A DNA stretch of 64,000 nucleotides from NCBI GenBank assembly GCA_008711295.1, contig VUYV01000178.1:1351836-1415835 (forward strand), written 5' to 3'. The DNA comes from Anarhynchus alexandrinus. Its lineage: Eukaryota; Chordata; Aves; Charadriiformes; Charadriidae. Made by a program: the position numbers and the translations under genes. This document shows positions 27,381-37,583 of the stretch, one piece after another (the first letter of the stretch is position 1; every line of letters starts with the position of its first letter). Below the pieces are notes generated by a model, which worked only from the letters and a program-made list of their open reading frames with translations, was not told the origin of the DNA and made no database searches.

Positions 27381-27419
27381 TGTGTGTGTCTCATTTTGGT
27401 CTCATTTGGCCTCATTTTC

Positions 27420-27858
27420 TTTTCTCTCTCCAGGCACGCTAGGTGTTCCTCTCTGGATATATTATTTTTTTTCCTCCCTGGTATGTTCATTTTTCCTGTA
27501 GACGCGCCACTCCCCCCATGCGCTACCTGTCCCTCACAGCCTGGGCCAGGCTCCCCTCACCGCACGCGCTCATCACCCCCGGGACGTTTTAGCTTTTCCT
27601 CTGGACGCGTCACCGTTTTCCTCACGGGATACGCTTGTTTTTCACCTGGGCACGTTAAGTTTTTTCCCCACTGGGTACATCTTTCCGCTGGATAGGCCAT
27701 TTTTCCCTCAGCGGACACACCATGTTTCCCTCAGCGGACACACTGTTTCCCTCAGCGGACATGCTGCTTTTCCCTCACTGGACACGTCCCTCCCCTGGAT
27801 AGACTGTTTTTTTTCCTGAATACGTTAGTTTTTCTCTTTGAACACGTAAGTTTGGCCG
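27420..27858. repeat. Degenerate minisatellite of roughly 20-25-bp units
   Basis: The same short sentence recurs with variation: a T-run, CCCTCA or CCTC, then GTGGACACG or TGGATACG, then a short TCA/TTA link. The clearest units lie between 27590 and 27855, and about a dozen can be counted. Three neighbouring units around 27698..27762 share the word TTTCCCTCAGCGGACA. Older, more diverged units can be traced back to about 27420. Unit length is about 20-25 bases. The array abuts the dense CpG island and ends about 160 bases before the CDH4 start codon, so part of it may be transcribed in the 5' UTR. I do not recognise it as a known repeat family. Confidence 0.75.
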
Positions 27859-27859
27859 G

Positions 27860-28019
27860 CGGACGGGCGAGCTGCGCCTCCCGGGACTCCCCTCCACAGG
27901 GCGCCGGGAGAGGCGGCGGAGGCGTCGCGCGGTCCCTTTAAGGCGGCGCGTGCCCGCGCGCGGCGGGGCGGGGCTTGGCGGCGGCGNCGCCACCGCCACA
28001 GCCCGGCGCCGCCGGGGCC
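27860..28019 (+). promoter_or_regulatory. CDH4: CDH4 core promoter and 5' UTR region
   Basis: The 160 bases before the start codon hold a GC box and GC-rich sequence with no upstream ATG in the coding frame. The start site of transcription cannot be placed from sequence alone. One ambiguous base (N) sits at 27987, 33 bases before the start codon. The start-codon context has G at -3, which is adequate for initiation. Confidence 0.6.
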
Positions 28020-28079
28020 ATGAGGACCGGCTGGCGGGTGCTGCTGGTGCTGCTCCTTCCCGTCTGGGGCTCGGCGGCG
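28020..28079 (+). CDS. CDH4: CDH4 exon 1, R-cadherin signal peptide (partial gene)
   Basis: This exon encodes the first 20 residues of R-cadherin (cadherin-4), a calcium-dependent homophilic adhesion protein of the plasma membrane that links cells and signals through catenins. The peptide MRTGWRVLLVLLLPVWGSAA is a typical signal sequence: arginines at positions 2 and 6, a hydrophobic core at about 7-16, and small residues at the end. A plausible cleavage point is after Ala20 (Ser at -3, Ala at -1), exactly at the exon junction. The start is the first ATG in frame. The exon ends with GCG at a GTAAGT donor in phase 0, and joining to exon 2 restores the R-cadherin reading frame. The assignment depends mainly on exon 2 matching R-cadherin. 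Confidence 0.93.
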
Positions 28080-28085
28080 GTAAGT
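28080..28085 (+). other. CDH4: Splice donor of CDH4 intron 1
   Basis: GTAAGT directly after codon 20 is a near-perfect donor. It leaves the frame in phase 0. The frame reads on past it without a stop until about 28223, so the donor is inferred from its consensus match and the clean join to exon 2. Confidence 0.93.
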
Positions 28086-28636
28086 GGGGCGCCCCCGGGG
28101 GAAGGGTTGCGGGGGAGCGGGCACCGGGCTGGGCGCCCCGCGGGGGTGCCGCCGCCGCTCCGCGGCTACTGCAGCCGCCGCAACTTCGGGGTCGGGGCGC
28201 GGAGCCGGCCGGGGGGCGGGTGAGCGTGCGGGCGCGGAGCGGCGCAGCTCTCTGCCGCTCTCGCCTTTTCTCCTTTAATTTTTATTGTTTTAAAATCACC
28301 GTTACAGTTTTTAATTGTTATTTCTTTAGCGCGGTCGTTCGCTCCGCCTCTGGCGCCTCAGCCGCGCCGCCGAAACTTGCCCTCCGTGGTGCGCTTCGCC
28401 GCGTAAACTTCGGGGGCAGCGGCGCGTCCCGGCGCGGTACCGCCCGCGCAGCCCCGCGGAGCCTCCGCGCCCGGCGCTGCCGTGTGTGTCCGTCCCCCCC
28501 CACTCCGTGCCGCCGCCGTGGCGGTGCCTTTAACTTTTTTATTTTTTACGAGCCCGTAAGCACACCGAGTGGGCCTGAGCCGCGGCGGCGGGGGCTGACG
28601 GTGCGCGGAGTTGGGGGTTTCGGAGGGCTTTTCCCG

Positions 28637-28736
28637 CCCCCCCCCCCCCCCCCCCCCCNNNNNNNNNNNNNNNNNNNNNNNNNNNNNNNNNNNNNNNNNN
28701 NNNNNNNNNNNNNNNNNNNNNNNNNNNNNNCCCCCC
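28637..28736. repeat. Poly-C run with embedded assembly gap
   Basis: Twenty-two uninterrupted C residues (28637..28658) run into 72 Ns (28659..28730) and continue as six C residues (28731..28736). Assembly failure in a long homopolymer is the simplest explanation, so the true C/G tract may be longer or shorter than shown. On the minus strand it is a poly-G tract, which can form G-quadruplexes. Confidence 0.9.
28659..28730. other. Assembly gap (72 Ns)
   Basis: Unresolved bases inside the CDH4 intron 1 poly-C tract. Gap length may be arbitrary. Single Ns also occur at 27987, 36191 and 37114. Confidence 0.99.
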
Positions 28737-30184
28737 ACCGACGTGAAGGGCCGTCGGCGGAGCACCCACGGGTGCGCGGCTGCGGCGGGGCGGTGCGGGG
28801 CGGCTGCCGGGTGTCGCGTCCCGCCGCCCGCGGGAACGGCGGCCGCTGGTTTCCCTGGCGGGATGCTCCGGTGAGAGGCGGGGGGGGGTCCCGAGCCCCG
28901 GGGGGGCCGACCCCGGCCCCCCGCGACCAGCTAGCGCCCGTGTCCCAGCGGGGCGGTTTCCCCTCCGAAGCCGGCTGCCTCCAGCTCAGCCCCTCCGAAG
29001 TGTCCCCAATGGCACCGTCTCGCCGGCGGCGGGCGGTCCGCAGAGCCGCTGCTCCCCCGCGCAGGAGCCGCCGTCCGTCCCCCGAGCGGGATTTTCGGGC
29101 GAGTCCGTTGGCGTGCTCGCTGCTTGCCGAGCTCATCCAGAGGGACCCTTCGCTCCCCTCCCCTTCCCTTCGCTGTAGCGCAGCGTTGCCCGTGTGTGGG
29201 TGCGTTTCGGGGGGCCGTACCCCGCTCCCCGGGGAGACGGGGGCGCCTGGAGCTGCACCTTCTCGGGGCAGTGACTCTCCTGCTCCCCCGGCTTCAGCCC
29301 GCGCCCGTGGGGCTGGCGGCGGCGCAGGCTGCGTGGCGAAGCGATGCGATGCTGTGGCTAGCCCTGCCGACAGCCCGGGAGCGGTAGGAATCCCTTTGCC
29401 ACCTGCACTTGTTTGTGCATAAATCACCTGGCACTCGTTAGGCATAAATCACCGGCTCGTGTGCTTTCAGGGGGTTGGCTGGAGCTGCGGTCTGGGACCC
29501 TCCTTGCTGGGGAACGGGTACCCCATCCCAAGGAGCCCGGACTGCCACGACCAGGCGAACCCCTCTGCGTGGCCGGGGCTGGCTCCCCGCTGCGCGGTCC
29601 GAAGTTGCAGCGGAGCAGCCGGGTGTTGAGCTGGATGCTTCCCCGGATCCCAGCAGGTTGTGCGGGAGGCTGCGCTGTTCAGCGGCATCCCCTCCGTCCC
29701 CACTGGAGGGTCGCAGAGGCAGCAGCAGGCAGAGCCTCGGAAGGAAGGGGACTTAAGCTGGTCACGAGCTCCTGAGGCTGCTGCGAGCTGGGGGGTTTCT
29801 CCTCCTTCAGCCCTGGGGTTTGCCCAGTTTCTCAGTAGCAAAACTCAATGATTTGGATGTTGCAACATCAGGCCTTTGCGTGGCTCCAGTGCGAGCGCAG
29901 CTCGCCTTGATGAATTGCTGCTCTTTGTTTCCTCCCCTCTTCTGACAGTGCCCAGTATCCCAGCCTTCCTACAAACAATGCTCTCTATTGTAGTCAGGCA
30001 ACTATTTTCTGGCCCATTTTATTTTTGCAGCTACAGTATGGATGCGCTCCAGCAGATAGGCGCTTCAGCACGAGCGGTTTCTACTTGCGCGCTGCTCTGC
30101 TGTTCAGGTTTGCCTGTGCCTGAACACCTAGTCGTCGGGTGCAAAACGCTTTCCCAAATGACGAAAGTCACGGTGTGTGTTCTC

Positions 30185-30202
30185 CTTGTTTTGTTTCTGC
30201 AG
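30185..30202 (+). other. CDH4: Polypyrimidine tract and splice acceptor of CDH4 intron 1
   Basis: A T/C-rich tract (CTTGTTTTGTTTCTGCAG) ends in CAG at 30200..30202, directly before codon 21. It is a strong acceptor and matches the phase-0 donor at 28080. Confidence 0.93.
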
Positions 30203-30314
30203 GCACACAATGGGGATCTTACAGTTAGACCCACGTGCAAGCCTGGCTTTTCAGAAGACGACTACACGGCTTTCGTCTCCCCAAACATCATGGAAGGGCA
30301 GAAGTTACTCAAAG
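30203..30314 (+). CDS. CDH4: CDH4 exon 2, start of the R-cadherin prodomain (partial gene)
   Basis: The exon has 112 bases and encodes residues 21-57 plus the first base of codon 58. It begins [20 protein letters not shown] and continues with a [17 protein letters not shown] segment. This is the N-terminal prodomain pattern of classical cadherins: a conserved Cys (residue 32) followed by GF.ED, then .I.EGQ.LL. The AHN.DL start, [11 protein letters not shown] and EG.KLL wording fit R-cadherin (CDH4) much better than N-cadherin, as I remember those sequences. The prodomain is removed by proprotein convertase to activate adhesion. The exon ends with a G before GTAAGT (phase 1). The next residue would be Val if the following exon starts with T, as in the family's VKF motif. 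The prodomain remainder, five ectodomain repeats, membrane segment and catenin-binding tail lie outside the window. Confidence 0.97.
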
Positions 30315-30320
30315 GTAAGT
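30315..30320 (+). other. CDH4: Splice donor of CDH4 intron 2
   Basis: AAAG|GTAAGT is a near-consensus donor that leaves the coding frame in phase 1. The reading frame runs on only to about 30370 before a stop, so the exon must end here or close by. Confidence 0.94.
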
Positions 30321-33300
30321 GGAATAAAAAGCTTAATAGGTTCTGCAATAACTGTGTTTTCAGGAGGTGAAAGAAGGCTTAAAGATGCTGGTTTTGATGG
30401 TGAAATTGTCTGCAGAATTATGTTTGTAGGAGGATGAAACACTAAGTGGTTTACCTGAGTGCAGTTTTGAATACAGATGAACTATTCAAAGTCCACATGC
30501 TGTCTGCTTCAGGTGGATTGTTTGCCTATAGTATGCGGGGTCATCGCTTCGCTTTTAAGTCTCCCACTCCCACCCTGTCTGAAGCAACTCTACATTTGAT
30601 ATTTTAGAAAGTATTTTTATGTATGAAATCCAAAGATCCTTAAATTATCTCTGCTTTGAAATGCATGATAAAGCAGACGTTGTTGTTGGAAATGTGGTAA
30701 ACAAGCCTACAGACATTCTGTTCACAAATGTGGCATTCATTTTCATTACTGCCCCACTGACAACATGAAAACACAGACAAAAAGAAACTACCAATTAGCT
30801 TTATAGTAATTGCAGGATTATAACCACTTTTGTGATTGTAAACTCTGAGACGTCTTCGTAATCCAAATAACAATAGATTATCCTGCGTATTGATCTGTCT
30901 CCCTTTCAAGTTAAAAATAATTAAACTTTATACTTGCATGATGTGGGAAATTATTGTTTTACTCCCAAGAGAATTTTTCAAGATTGAAATACTCCCCCCC
31001 CAGTTCCCTCCTTGAGTCAAATCACTAACCATTGGAGCATCTTATAGCAGTTCTGAAAACATAGGGTGTTGTGGAAGTTGGGGAGCCCGTCGGGACTTGA
31101 TGCTCTGCTCAAGGGTTTATAAACCCTTCGCTACTTTCTCCCGAGCACATTTTCTCACACGCGGTTCTCTGCCAGGAAGCTGGGATTTCTGCCTTCAGCC
31201 AGAGCAAACACCTGCTCCGGTACTTTGATTTTTCTCGAAAGAGAGGGAGAGTTGTCAGTACTCTCTCTGACTTGAGCAGCATCCAGGACTGGACATTTTT
31301 TCTCTGCACGAGTTGGCAATCGGCTTTGCTTCTGAGCCCAGTTGTCTTCGTTTTGCTGTTCAGGAATCCTCTTGACTGGCCTGGCATCGATGAGTAGACG
31401 TTGGGGAGTTTATTTTTAGTTTGAAAGATAACCAAATAGGGATTTGACATAGACAAACCCAAGAGCATAGCAACACATGAAGAGACCAAGTACCAATTGT
31501 TTGTGTGTTTAGTAGCAATTTGTCCCAATCCTGTATACACTGTAGGGCTTTACAGGTCAGTCTGTAAACTAAGTAGATTTCATGCTTTTTAGGCAACTTT
31601 AGGAAATTGTTTGATAAACAATGTCCTCCAAATATGTTGTTAATTTACTGGCTCAGAGGAGTATTTTTTGCAGTATAGTGCTTCATAAATGGTGCCGCCT
31701 GTTCCTGGGTGGGCAGGAGGGATGGAGCAGAGGGTCTGTTCAGGGGAGTCTGCTGGCAGTGGCTTTGAAGAGAGCATAGTGGCTGTCATTTCACTTCAGT
31801 TGGAACAGATAATTTTTAAATACGAAATTATATGTAGATGGGCTGTCAAGTTGATTTAAATGAAAATATATTTTCGTTTAATTTTATCCTTTAGGGGCCA
31901 ATTGTAGTTTTACATTAGTCATGGTAAACCTGCCTTTGATTTTGGGCTGAACTGGCCCTCGGGTTATGATGTATGTGTGCACCGCTGGCGAGATTCACGT
32001 CCTGATAACGTCACGAGTTGTGTGATTTGTAAGCAGTCTGGCAACTGAAGGAGAAAGAAGAAAGTGCAAAAGCTGTGTTTGCTAAGAAGTAAAGTATCGT
32101 CTTTACACCTTTTAATCTACAGTCAAATACATGCTGCTGTTTATCATGGGAAACAAATTTACTTAATTAATTTGTGCAATAATGGGGGAGAAAATCTGCT
32201 GCATAAAATTCTGCTTCGTGCCCGTGTGTTCTTTACCAATTTTACATGCTGGAGTATATATAGTTTTCCAGTTTAGGTTTAATTTTACTTCCTAACACTT
32301 GATATGTCTGAAGCATAAAATGTTTATCTCTTTCTTCCATCTGGGTGAAGTATTGTACAATAGTTCAGACCAAAAATGGGTTCAGATTGCTTACATTATC
32401 ATGTTTGATAGATTGACATATGTACCGTTTCACACCATCTCACCACGCAAAGCTTCGCTGCCAGCTACCACCATCTTATTCATCAGCATTCAGTAATTCA
32501 TCTTCAGGCCGAGTGGGACTGCGTCCTGAAGAACATAGGTAGGAATTCACCTTGTAGTGCTTTCGTGGAATTGTGTGCGTAGTTGGAATTGCTCCCGGGG
32601 GACTCCAGTGGGCAGACGTAGAGTCCTCCTGCTGCGTGAGCCTGGCTTTGCCCTGGGGAAGGAGACGCGGGGAATCCTGGGGCACGTCGTGATCCCCGAA
32701 GGTTTGCTCGTTGGAAATCGGGTACCACGTGGACCTCGGTGTAGTGGTGAACAGTGATGGAAAGTTTGGATGTTACACGGTTCAGGGATAAGCCATGTGG
32801 CAATAAACCGTCGTTTCCCTTTTAAGCTTTATAATATCCAGCTCTCAAATGTATGCAGTGTTATGAATGTATCAAAATGAAAGTGCTTGTAGTATTCTAG
32901 GTTTGAATCAAGTTAAACAGATAATGACTGCTTATAATTGACTTATTCCAATGGAAATAGCTTAGCCTTAATTTGACAACAAGAGCTTTTACAGAGTCAT
33001 TGTTTTATTATAAGTATGCCATAAGCTATTAACTGCTACTTTGTGGTTCGTCTTATTTGCCTGAGTCAGCTCTCTAACATCCTCAAAACATACAGATTCT
33101 AGCAGGAGCTATTTGTTACACAGTAATTAACTTGTTTATGATAAATGTATGGGAGAAATGTCACGGCATTTTGTTTTATGTATAAATGAAAAGCATTTGC
33201 ATTCTAAAAATTTCATGTTAATTAGACTTAAAATAGTTTTCCCCAGTAGTGCCACAACTGCCACATAGTGCACATCACTGCCGACGTCGTACCCCGGTGA

Positions 33301-36161
33301 TGGGTGGGAGCTGAGTGGATTTGTGGAGCCGGCGCCTGCCTTAGAAATGCCGGCCCTGCGGCTCTCAATAAAAGTTAGTGGGGTGTAATCTGTTATATTT
33401 TTTTTTTTTGGTTTTGTTTGCGGGATAATAAACTTAGTCTTGATCACTGATGCATGATAATGTTTAAAATAGGATCGTTAACTGTTTTCTTCTTTAGCCT
33501 AAGGAAAAATATCAAAGCTGCAGTATGGCGGAGGGCGATTACAGCGTGGGTATCTCTTTCTCTTCGTTAATTATTAATGTTAACTTAAAATGGTGAGAGC
33601 GTTGGCCCTGAGGGGTGGGGAGCAACGACATGCAGTACGGCACTGAAGACAGCTCAAGACTGACTCAGGGGATCTGAGCACCGAGTATTAACTCGGGAGT
33701 ATGGGAATGATGGTGACTTGTGGCCTTTTGGGGAAGGAGAGAAATAAAGAGTAGGATGCTAAAAGTGCTATGTGATATGATCTAAGCAGGGCTGGTACTC
33801 TTGATACTGGGTTTATGCCCTTTTCCATTTTTGTAAGGTTTTTGAAGATTGTAATTAAAAAAAAGAGACACTTCTCAAAATTAGAAATTCAAGTTTTATT
33901 GGCATGCTGTGAGACCGTGGCAACTGGTAGTGGGTGGAATGACATCAGGGTGTTAAATGAATTATTTTTCCAGCCTGGGACCATCACAGTTATAGCAGGT
34001 CACCTCTCAGAAATACAGCTGAACAACATAACTCGTAGCTTTCCCTACAAACAGGAGACAACGTACGCAGCCTCTTTCTTGTTTTTCTGTGCACCTCTTC
34101 GCTGCAGTGATTCATGTTTCTGTTGCCCATCCTAAATAGTGCCTATACTGTTGTAGCAGGATAACTTCACTTGTGTAGGCAGCTACGTTTGGGTAAAAGC
34201 GCGTGGAAGCAGAGTTTATTTTCATTCGGGAAGATGAATAAACTGTGCCAGCATGTTCTGCTTTAAGCAAGCGTATAAAACCAAAGGTAGCCAAGCTTCA
34301 TGTAAATGTATAAAAATGTAATTGCTTCCATGCAAGGATTTTACTAGCGTTATTTTTGGTTAAAAACAAAAACTTTACTTAGATAGGATCTGGGTTTTTT
34401 TGGTTTTTTTTTCATAAGAATTCAGTGTGGAGGCCATCTCTCAGAAGTCTTCTAGAGGTAGGATGTTCTTCGTGGCCAAAGCCTTTTGTTCTCCCCACTG
34501 AAGTTTCAAAACCTCCATCCTGTTCACCCCTCATCACCTCCAATAGTGAAACTTAGGAAAGCTGTGAATGCTGTTTAAAAAGTATAGAACAGGTAGACCA
34601 AAAAAAACCCCAACACTCCAAATCTTCATGGATAGTGTAGAACCAAACATTAAATTAAAAAAAAAAAAAAGGACAGGGGGTAGGAAGGACCTGAGCAAGC
34701 TTTTGCAAACTATGTTTGAGTCTGGTTACTGGTCATGCATGCAGTAGTAACTGTAGGGATAGTTACTGTACCTCCTGCTGGAGGTAAATGCACTGTGTTC
34801 TTGTGGTTAAAGTGATACAGGAAATGGAAAGCAGAGGTGGTGGTGACATGTACTAACAGCGCCACTGGGAAGTAATCATACAGCCCCAAAATACTACTGC
34901 GTACCTGAAATTTGGGCCCTGTGAAAGCATGAGACAAATAAATTGGGAGGAATACTCCCTTTGCTGAGTGCCTGGGGAGAAGGAGCATCCCCGGGGGTGA
35001 CAAGCAGTAGCCTGGCAAGCGCGCCTGGATCTGCGGCGCTGTGTGGCCCCGGTACATGAATTGACTGATGGGGACGTTCTGCCTCTCCGTACGTCTGGCT
35101 TCCCGCTTTCCTGGGTCTAGAGTCCAACAAATACATAGGTACCTGGCTGCTGTGCATTTTGGTAGGAGCTTGGTTCCTAAAGGCTTCAGCGGTTGGGGTC
35201 TGCCTCTGAAGGGTCCCTGGGAGGACGCTCCATCCCGAAGGTGTCCCGCCTGCCTGTGGGTGCTGCCTGCGCGCCCAGTCCTGTCTCCATCCTCCCACTG
35301 CCCTTCGGTGTGTCATACAGCTGCTTTTTGGAAGCGAAGACCATGAGAAATGTTGGGATCTGTTCTGGAGTTTGGTGGGGTTTTTGAGCACCTCTTGGGG
35401 GTCGTCGTAGCAGCGCGGAAGCTGTGCTGCAGCCTGCCGAGGTCCCAGCGCCTCCGCCGAGCTCCTCTGCTTTTAAGAGAGAGAGACTTTGCCATTCATG
35501 CTTTCATTATTTTTCTGGTCTGTGATTCTGCATGAAAAGCAGTTACTGGAGTTATCGTACACGTAATTAGCTTCACAGTTCCCTAATAAAATCTGAAAGT
35601 AGGCAAAAGTCCACCGGGAACCCAGAACTCTGTTCCGAACCTTTCTTCATGCCTTTCTTGGAGGAAAAAGAGGCAGAGAGACTTCAGCTTGTGACGGTAA
35701 GCTCTACATGCTCCAGTGAAGCTGCCTCTCAGAAAACCCTTCTCCCATTCCACAGGACAACTTCTTTCAGAAGCAGTTTCTCTCCATGGGCATGTTGCAA
35801 AGCAAAACCATAATTTCAATCGTGAGTTCCAGGGGAGAGCCCAGAAAGCTGCTGCAGACTGGGGAGCTGCTGATGCGTATTTGTTTTTAATGTTATTCTT
35901 CAGATCCAGCTTCTGACACAAAAATGATGCTTAAGATGACATTTTTATCTAAATAAAATTGCTGTTAATGAGACCGGAGTAGTCAATAACACTCTGTAGA
36001 GCTAATCCCCTTACAGTGTTTAATAACTGTATATATTGCTTTCTAGATCAGAGCTTTGAACCAAATTCCTCAAACCCAAGTAAAATTACTTTTTTCTGCG
36101 TTCTGGGGAGCTAACTGATTTTTATCTGAATAAATCTGCTTCTCCAACAACAGACTCGGAG

Positions 36162-36191
36162 CTTCTCTCTCTCTCTTTTTTTTTTTTTTTN
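36162..36191. repeat. (CT)n plus poly-T tract ending in an ambiguous base
   Basis: A short CT repeat (about 36162..36175) is followed by a 15-base T run and a single N at 36191. The N probably reflects uncertain homopolymer length. Confidence 0.85.
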
Positions 36192-37055
36192 ATGGAGGAA
36201 GAAAATGAAACAACAGTTTCTATGGAATAATTTATTCATTTCTTCATTTATGCTCGGGCTTTTAGGAAATAAGCCATGTCTGGAACAGTATCAGTTTGTT
36301 ATTTATTGTGGAATGCCTGTTGTTTTGAAGTCCAAACCAATAATGTTAGGTCTTTTAAGGTTACAAAATGTTAATTTTGAAGTCACTTCTGTGTTCAGAA
36401 ACTGACTTGCTGACGAGCCCTGATCTCGCAGAGCAGATGCTGAAAGCATTCTGGAAATTCTGGGTTTTTTTGCATGTGGTAAATGAAAATTATTTGTTCT
36501 AGCAGTGAAAAAATTTCTTGCTTAACTTTCCTTGACCTAATGCCAGTTCTCATCACCTAATTTCATTGATATTTATGTGCAAACCTCCTTCTGCCTTAAT
36601 TTTGACCCTGGAAATGAGTACAGTGTTCTCCGAGGGGTGGCTGATCTCAGTGCAGACTGAAGCTGGTGGAGCACTTAGTTCGACAGTAGCATGGGCCATG
36701 TGCCTCGCTCATGGAATGTTTTAGTAATATAGATAATACTTAAAAGTCTTATTTGAAGGGCAAGAAGAGATTAAAACTACAGAGGATAGGATTTCATTGG
36801 AAATCTGCTTCTTAACGTTTTTCCGTATGATAGAATGAGTTTGAGTAACACAGGGAAAGAAGGGAGTTTCCGTTCAATTTGAGGTTACTGGTATATTCAC
36901 AGTTAGTGCCATTCCTGTGTAAAACCTACTTTTTTATTTTTAGGCAAATGGGAGTAGTAAGAACTAAGACCAGAAAGCGGTGTTTGAAAAATAAAGGCCA
37001 GTGTTTGCCCCTGGGAAGTCCAGTTTCGAGTGGTTTGACGAGGGTTTTGAGGTGG

Positions 37056-37120
37056 CCCCTCAAACAGAATCCCAGACTGGTGGGGGTTGGAAGGTCCCTC
37101 TGGAGCTCCCCCANTGTGCC
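37056..37120 (-). mobile_element. CR1 LINE, 3'-terminal remnant
   Basis: About 65 bases match the reverse complement of a CR1 3' end: ACAGAATCCCAGACTGGT, then GGTTGGAAGG.CCCTCTGGAG. It shares 27 identical bases with the start of the larger minus-strand CR1 at 37580..37606. One base is ambiguous (N at 37114). The remnant fades into unrelated sequence on both sides. Confidence 0.75.
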
Positions 37121-37438
37121 AGTGGCGAGGGACCGATTTCTCCAGGACCCTGATCTTGAGCACGGCCGTAGGAATTTCTGCCGGCTCAGTGGGCTTGATC
37201 TGTATCCGTTTTTGTGTCTCTAAACCTGTTGTGTGTGAGCCAAAGGTTCTGAAGAGCATTTGGCTTCACGTTCAGTCTGCCTCTTGATGCCTCAGTGACC
37301 CCCAATGATGCCTTTTCAGGTAAAGCTGAGAAGCATCCTCAGCCAGCCGTGCCACCAGGGGGTTTTCCTGCTGCGCAGGATACTGTCATATGTTGGTTTT
37401 GATATTTAGTTTAAATATTTATTTATTAGTATTTCTGA

Positions 37439-37583
37439 AGGGAGAGGCTGAGAGAGCTGGGATTGTTTAGCTTGGAGAAGCCTGGGGGGAGGGTGCAGAG
37501 GTGATGGAGCCAGGCTCTTCTCGGTGGGGTGCAGAGAGAGGGCAGGAGGAAACGGCAACAAACTGAAATGTGGGAAATTCCCC
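37439..37583 (+). mobile_element. CR1 LINE, plus-strand copy, left part (split by a nested insertion)
   Basis: Matches the CR1 ORF2 C-terminal region on the + strand: GGAGAGGCTGAGAGAGCTGG, TTTAGCTTGGAGAAG, GAGCCAGGCTCTTCTC, then AACTGAAATGTGGGAAATTCCC. It is diverged, with indels that break any reading frame. The similarity stops abruptly where the minus-strand CR1 begins and resumes at 38076, so this is the left half of an interrupted element. Confidence 0.8.

Larger units (their letters stand above)
27860..29400. promoter_or_regulatory. CDH4: CpG island spanning CDH4 exon 1
   Basis: This stretch is very GC-rich with dense CpG, in contrast to the AT-rich sequence on both sides. It contains the signal-peptide exon and the first part of intron 1. 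GGGGCGGGGC, a canonical Sp1/GC box, lies at 27965..27974, about 50 bases before the start codon. I see no clear TATA box; CCCTTTAAGG near 27932 is the only AT-containing word close by. A TATA-less CpG-island promoter is the natural reading. The boundaries are by eye; weaker GC enrichment extends to about 27100 upstream and 29800 downstream. Two short AT-rich islets (about 28262..28330 and 28528..28550) interrupt it. Confidence 0.85.
28080..30202 (+). other. CDH4: CDH4 intron 1 (about 2.1 kb)
   Basis: A GT...AG interval of 2,123 bases as assembled, including a 72-base gap. The first two-thirds lie in the CpG island. After about 29850 the composition falls back to ordinary. Very long open frames in all directions (up to 490 codons, reading through the Ns) are artefacts of GC-rich sequence with few stop codons. 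I recognise no separate exon inside. Confidence 0.88.

Noticed and set aside
27950..29445. Very long overlapping open frames on both strands (up to 490 codons +, 299 codons -) in the CpG island
   Set aside because: They read through the N gap, are Pro/Ala/Arg/Gly-rich as GC-rich DNA with few stops always is, and overlap one another in several frames. Only the CDH4 frame is supported.
30203..30370. Reading CDH4 exon 2 as part of a single-exon gene starting at 29876
   Set aside because: The sequence before 30203 has no cadherin character and ends in a strong acceptor, and the sequence after 30314 follows a strong donor. The exon structure explains the match better.
31109..31540. Minus-strand 143-codon frame just inside intron 2
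   Set aside because: Its composition resembles translated noncoding DNA and no domain or splice-linked partner was found.
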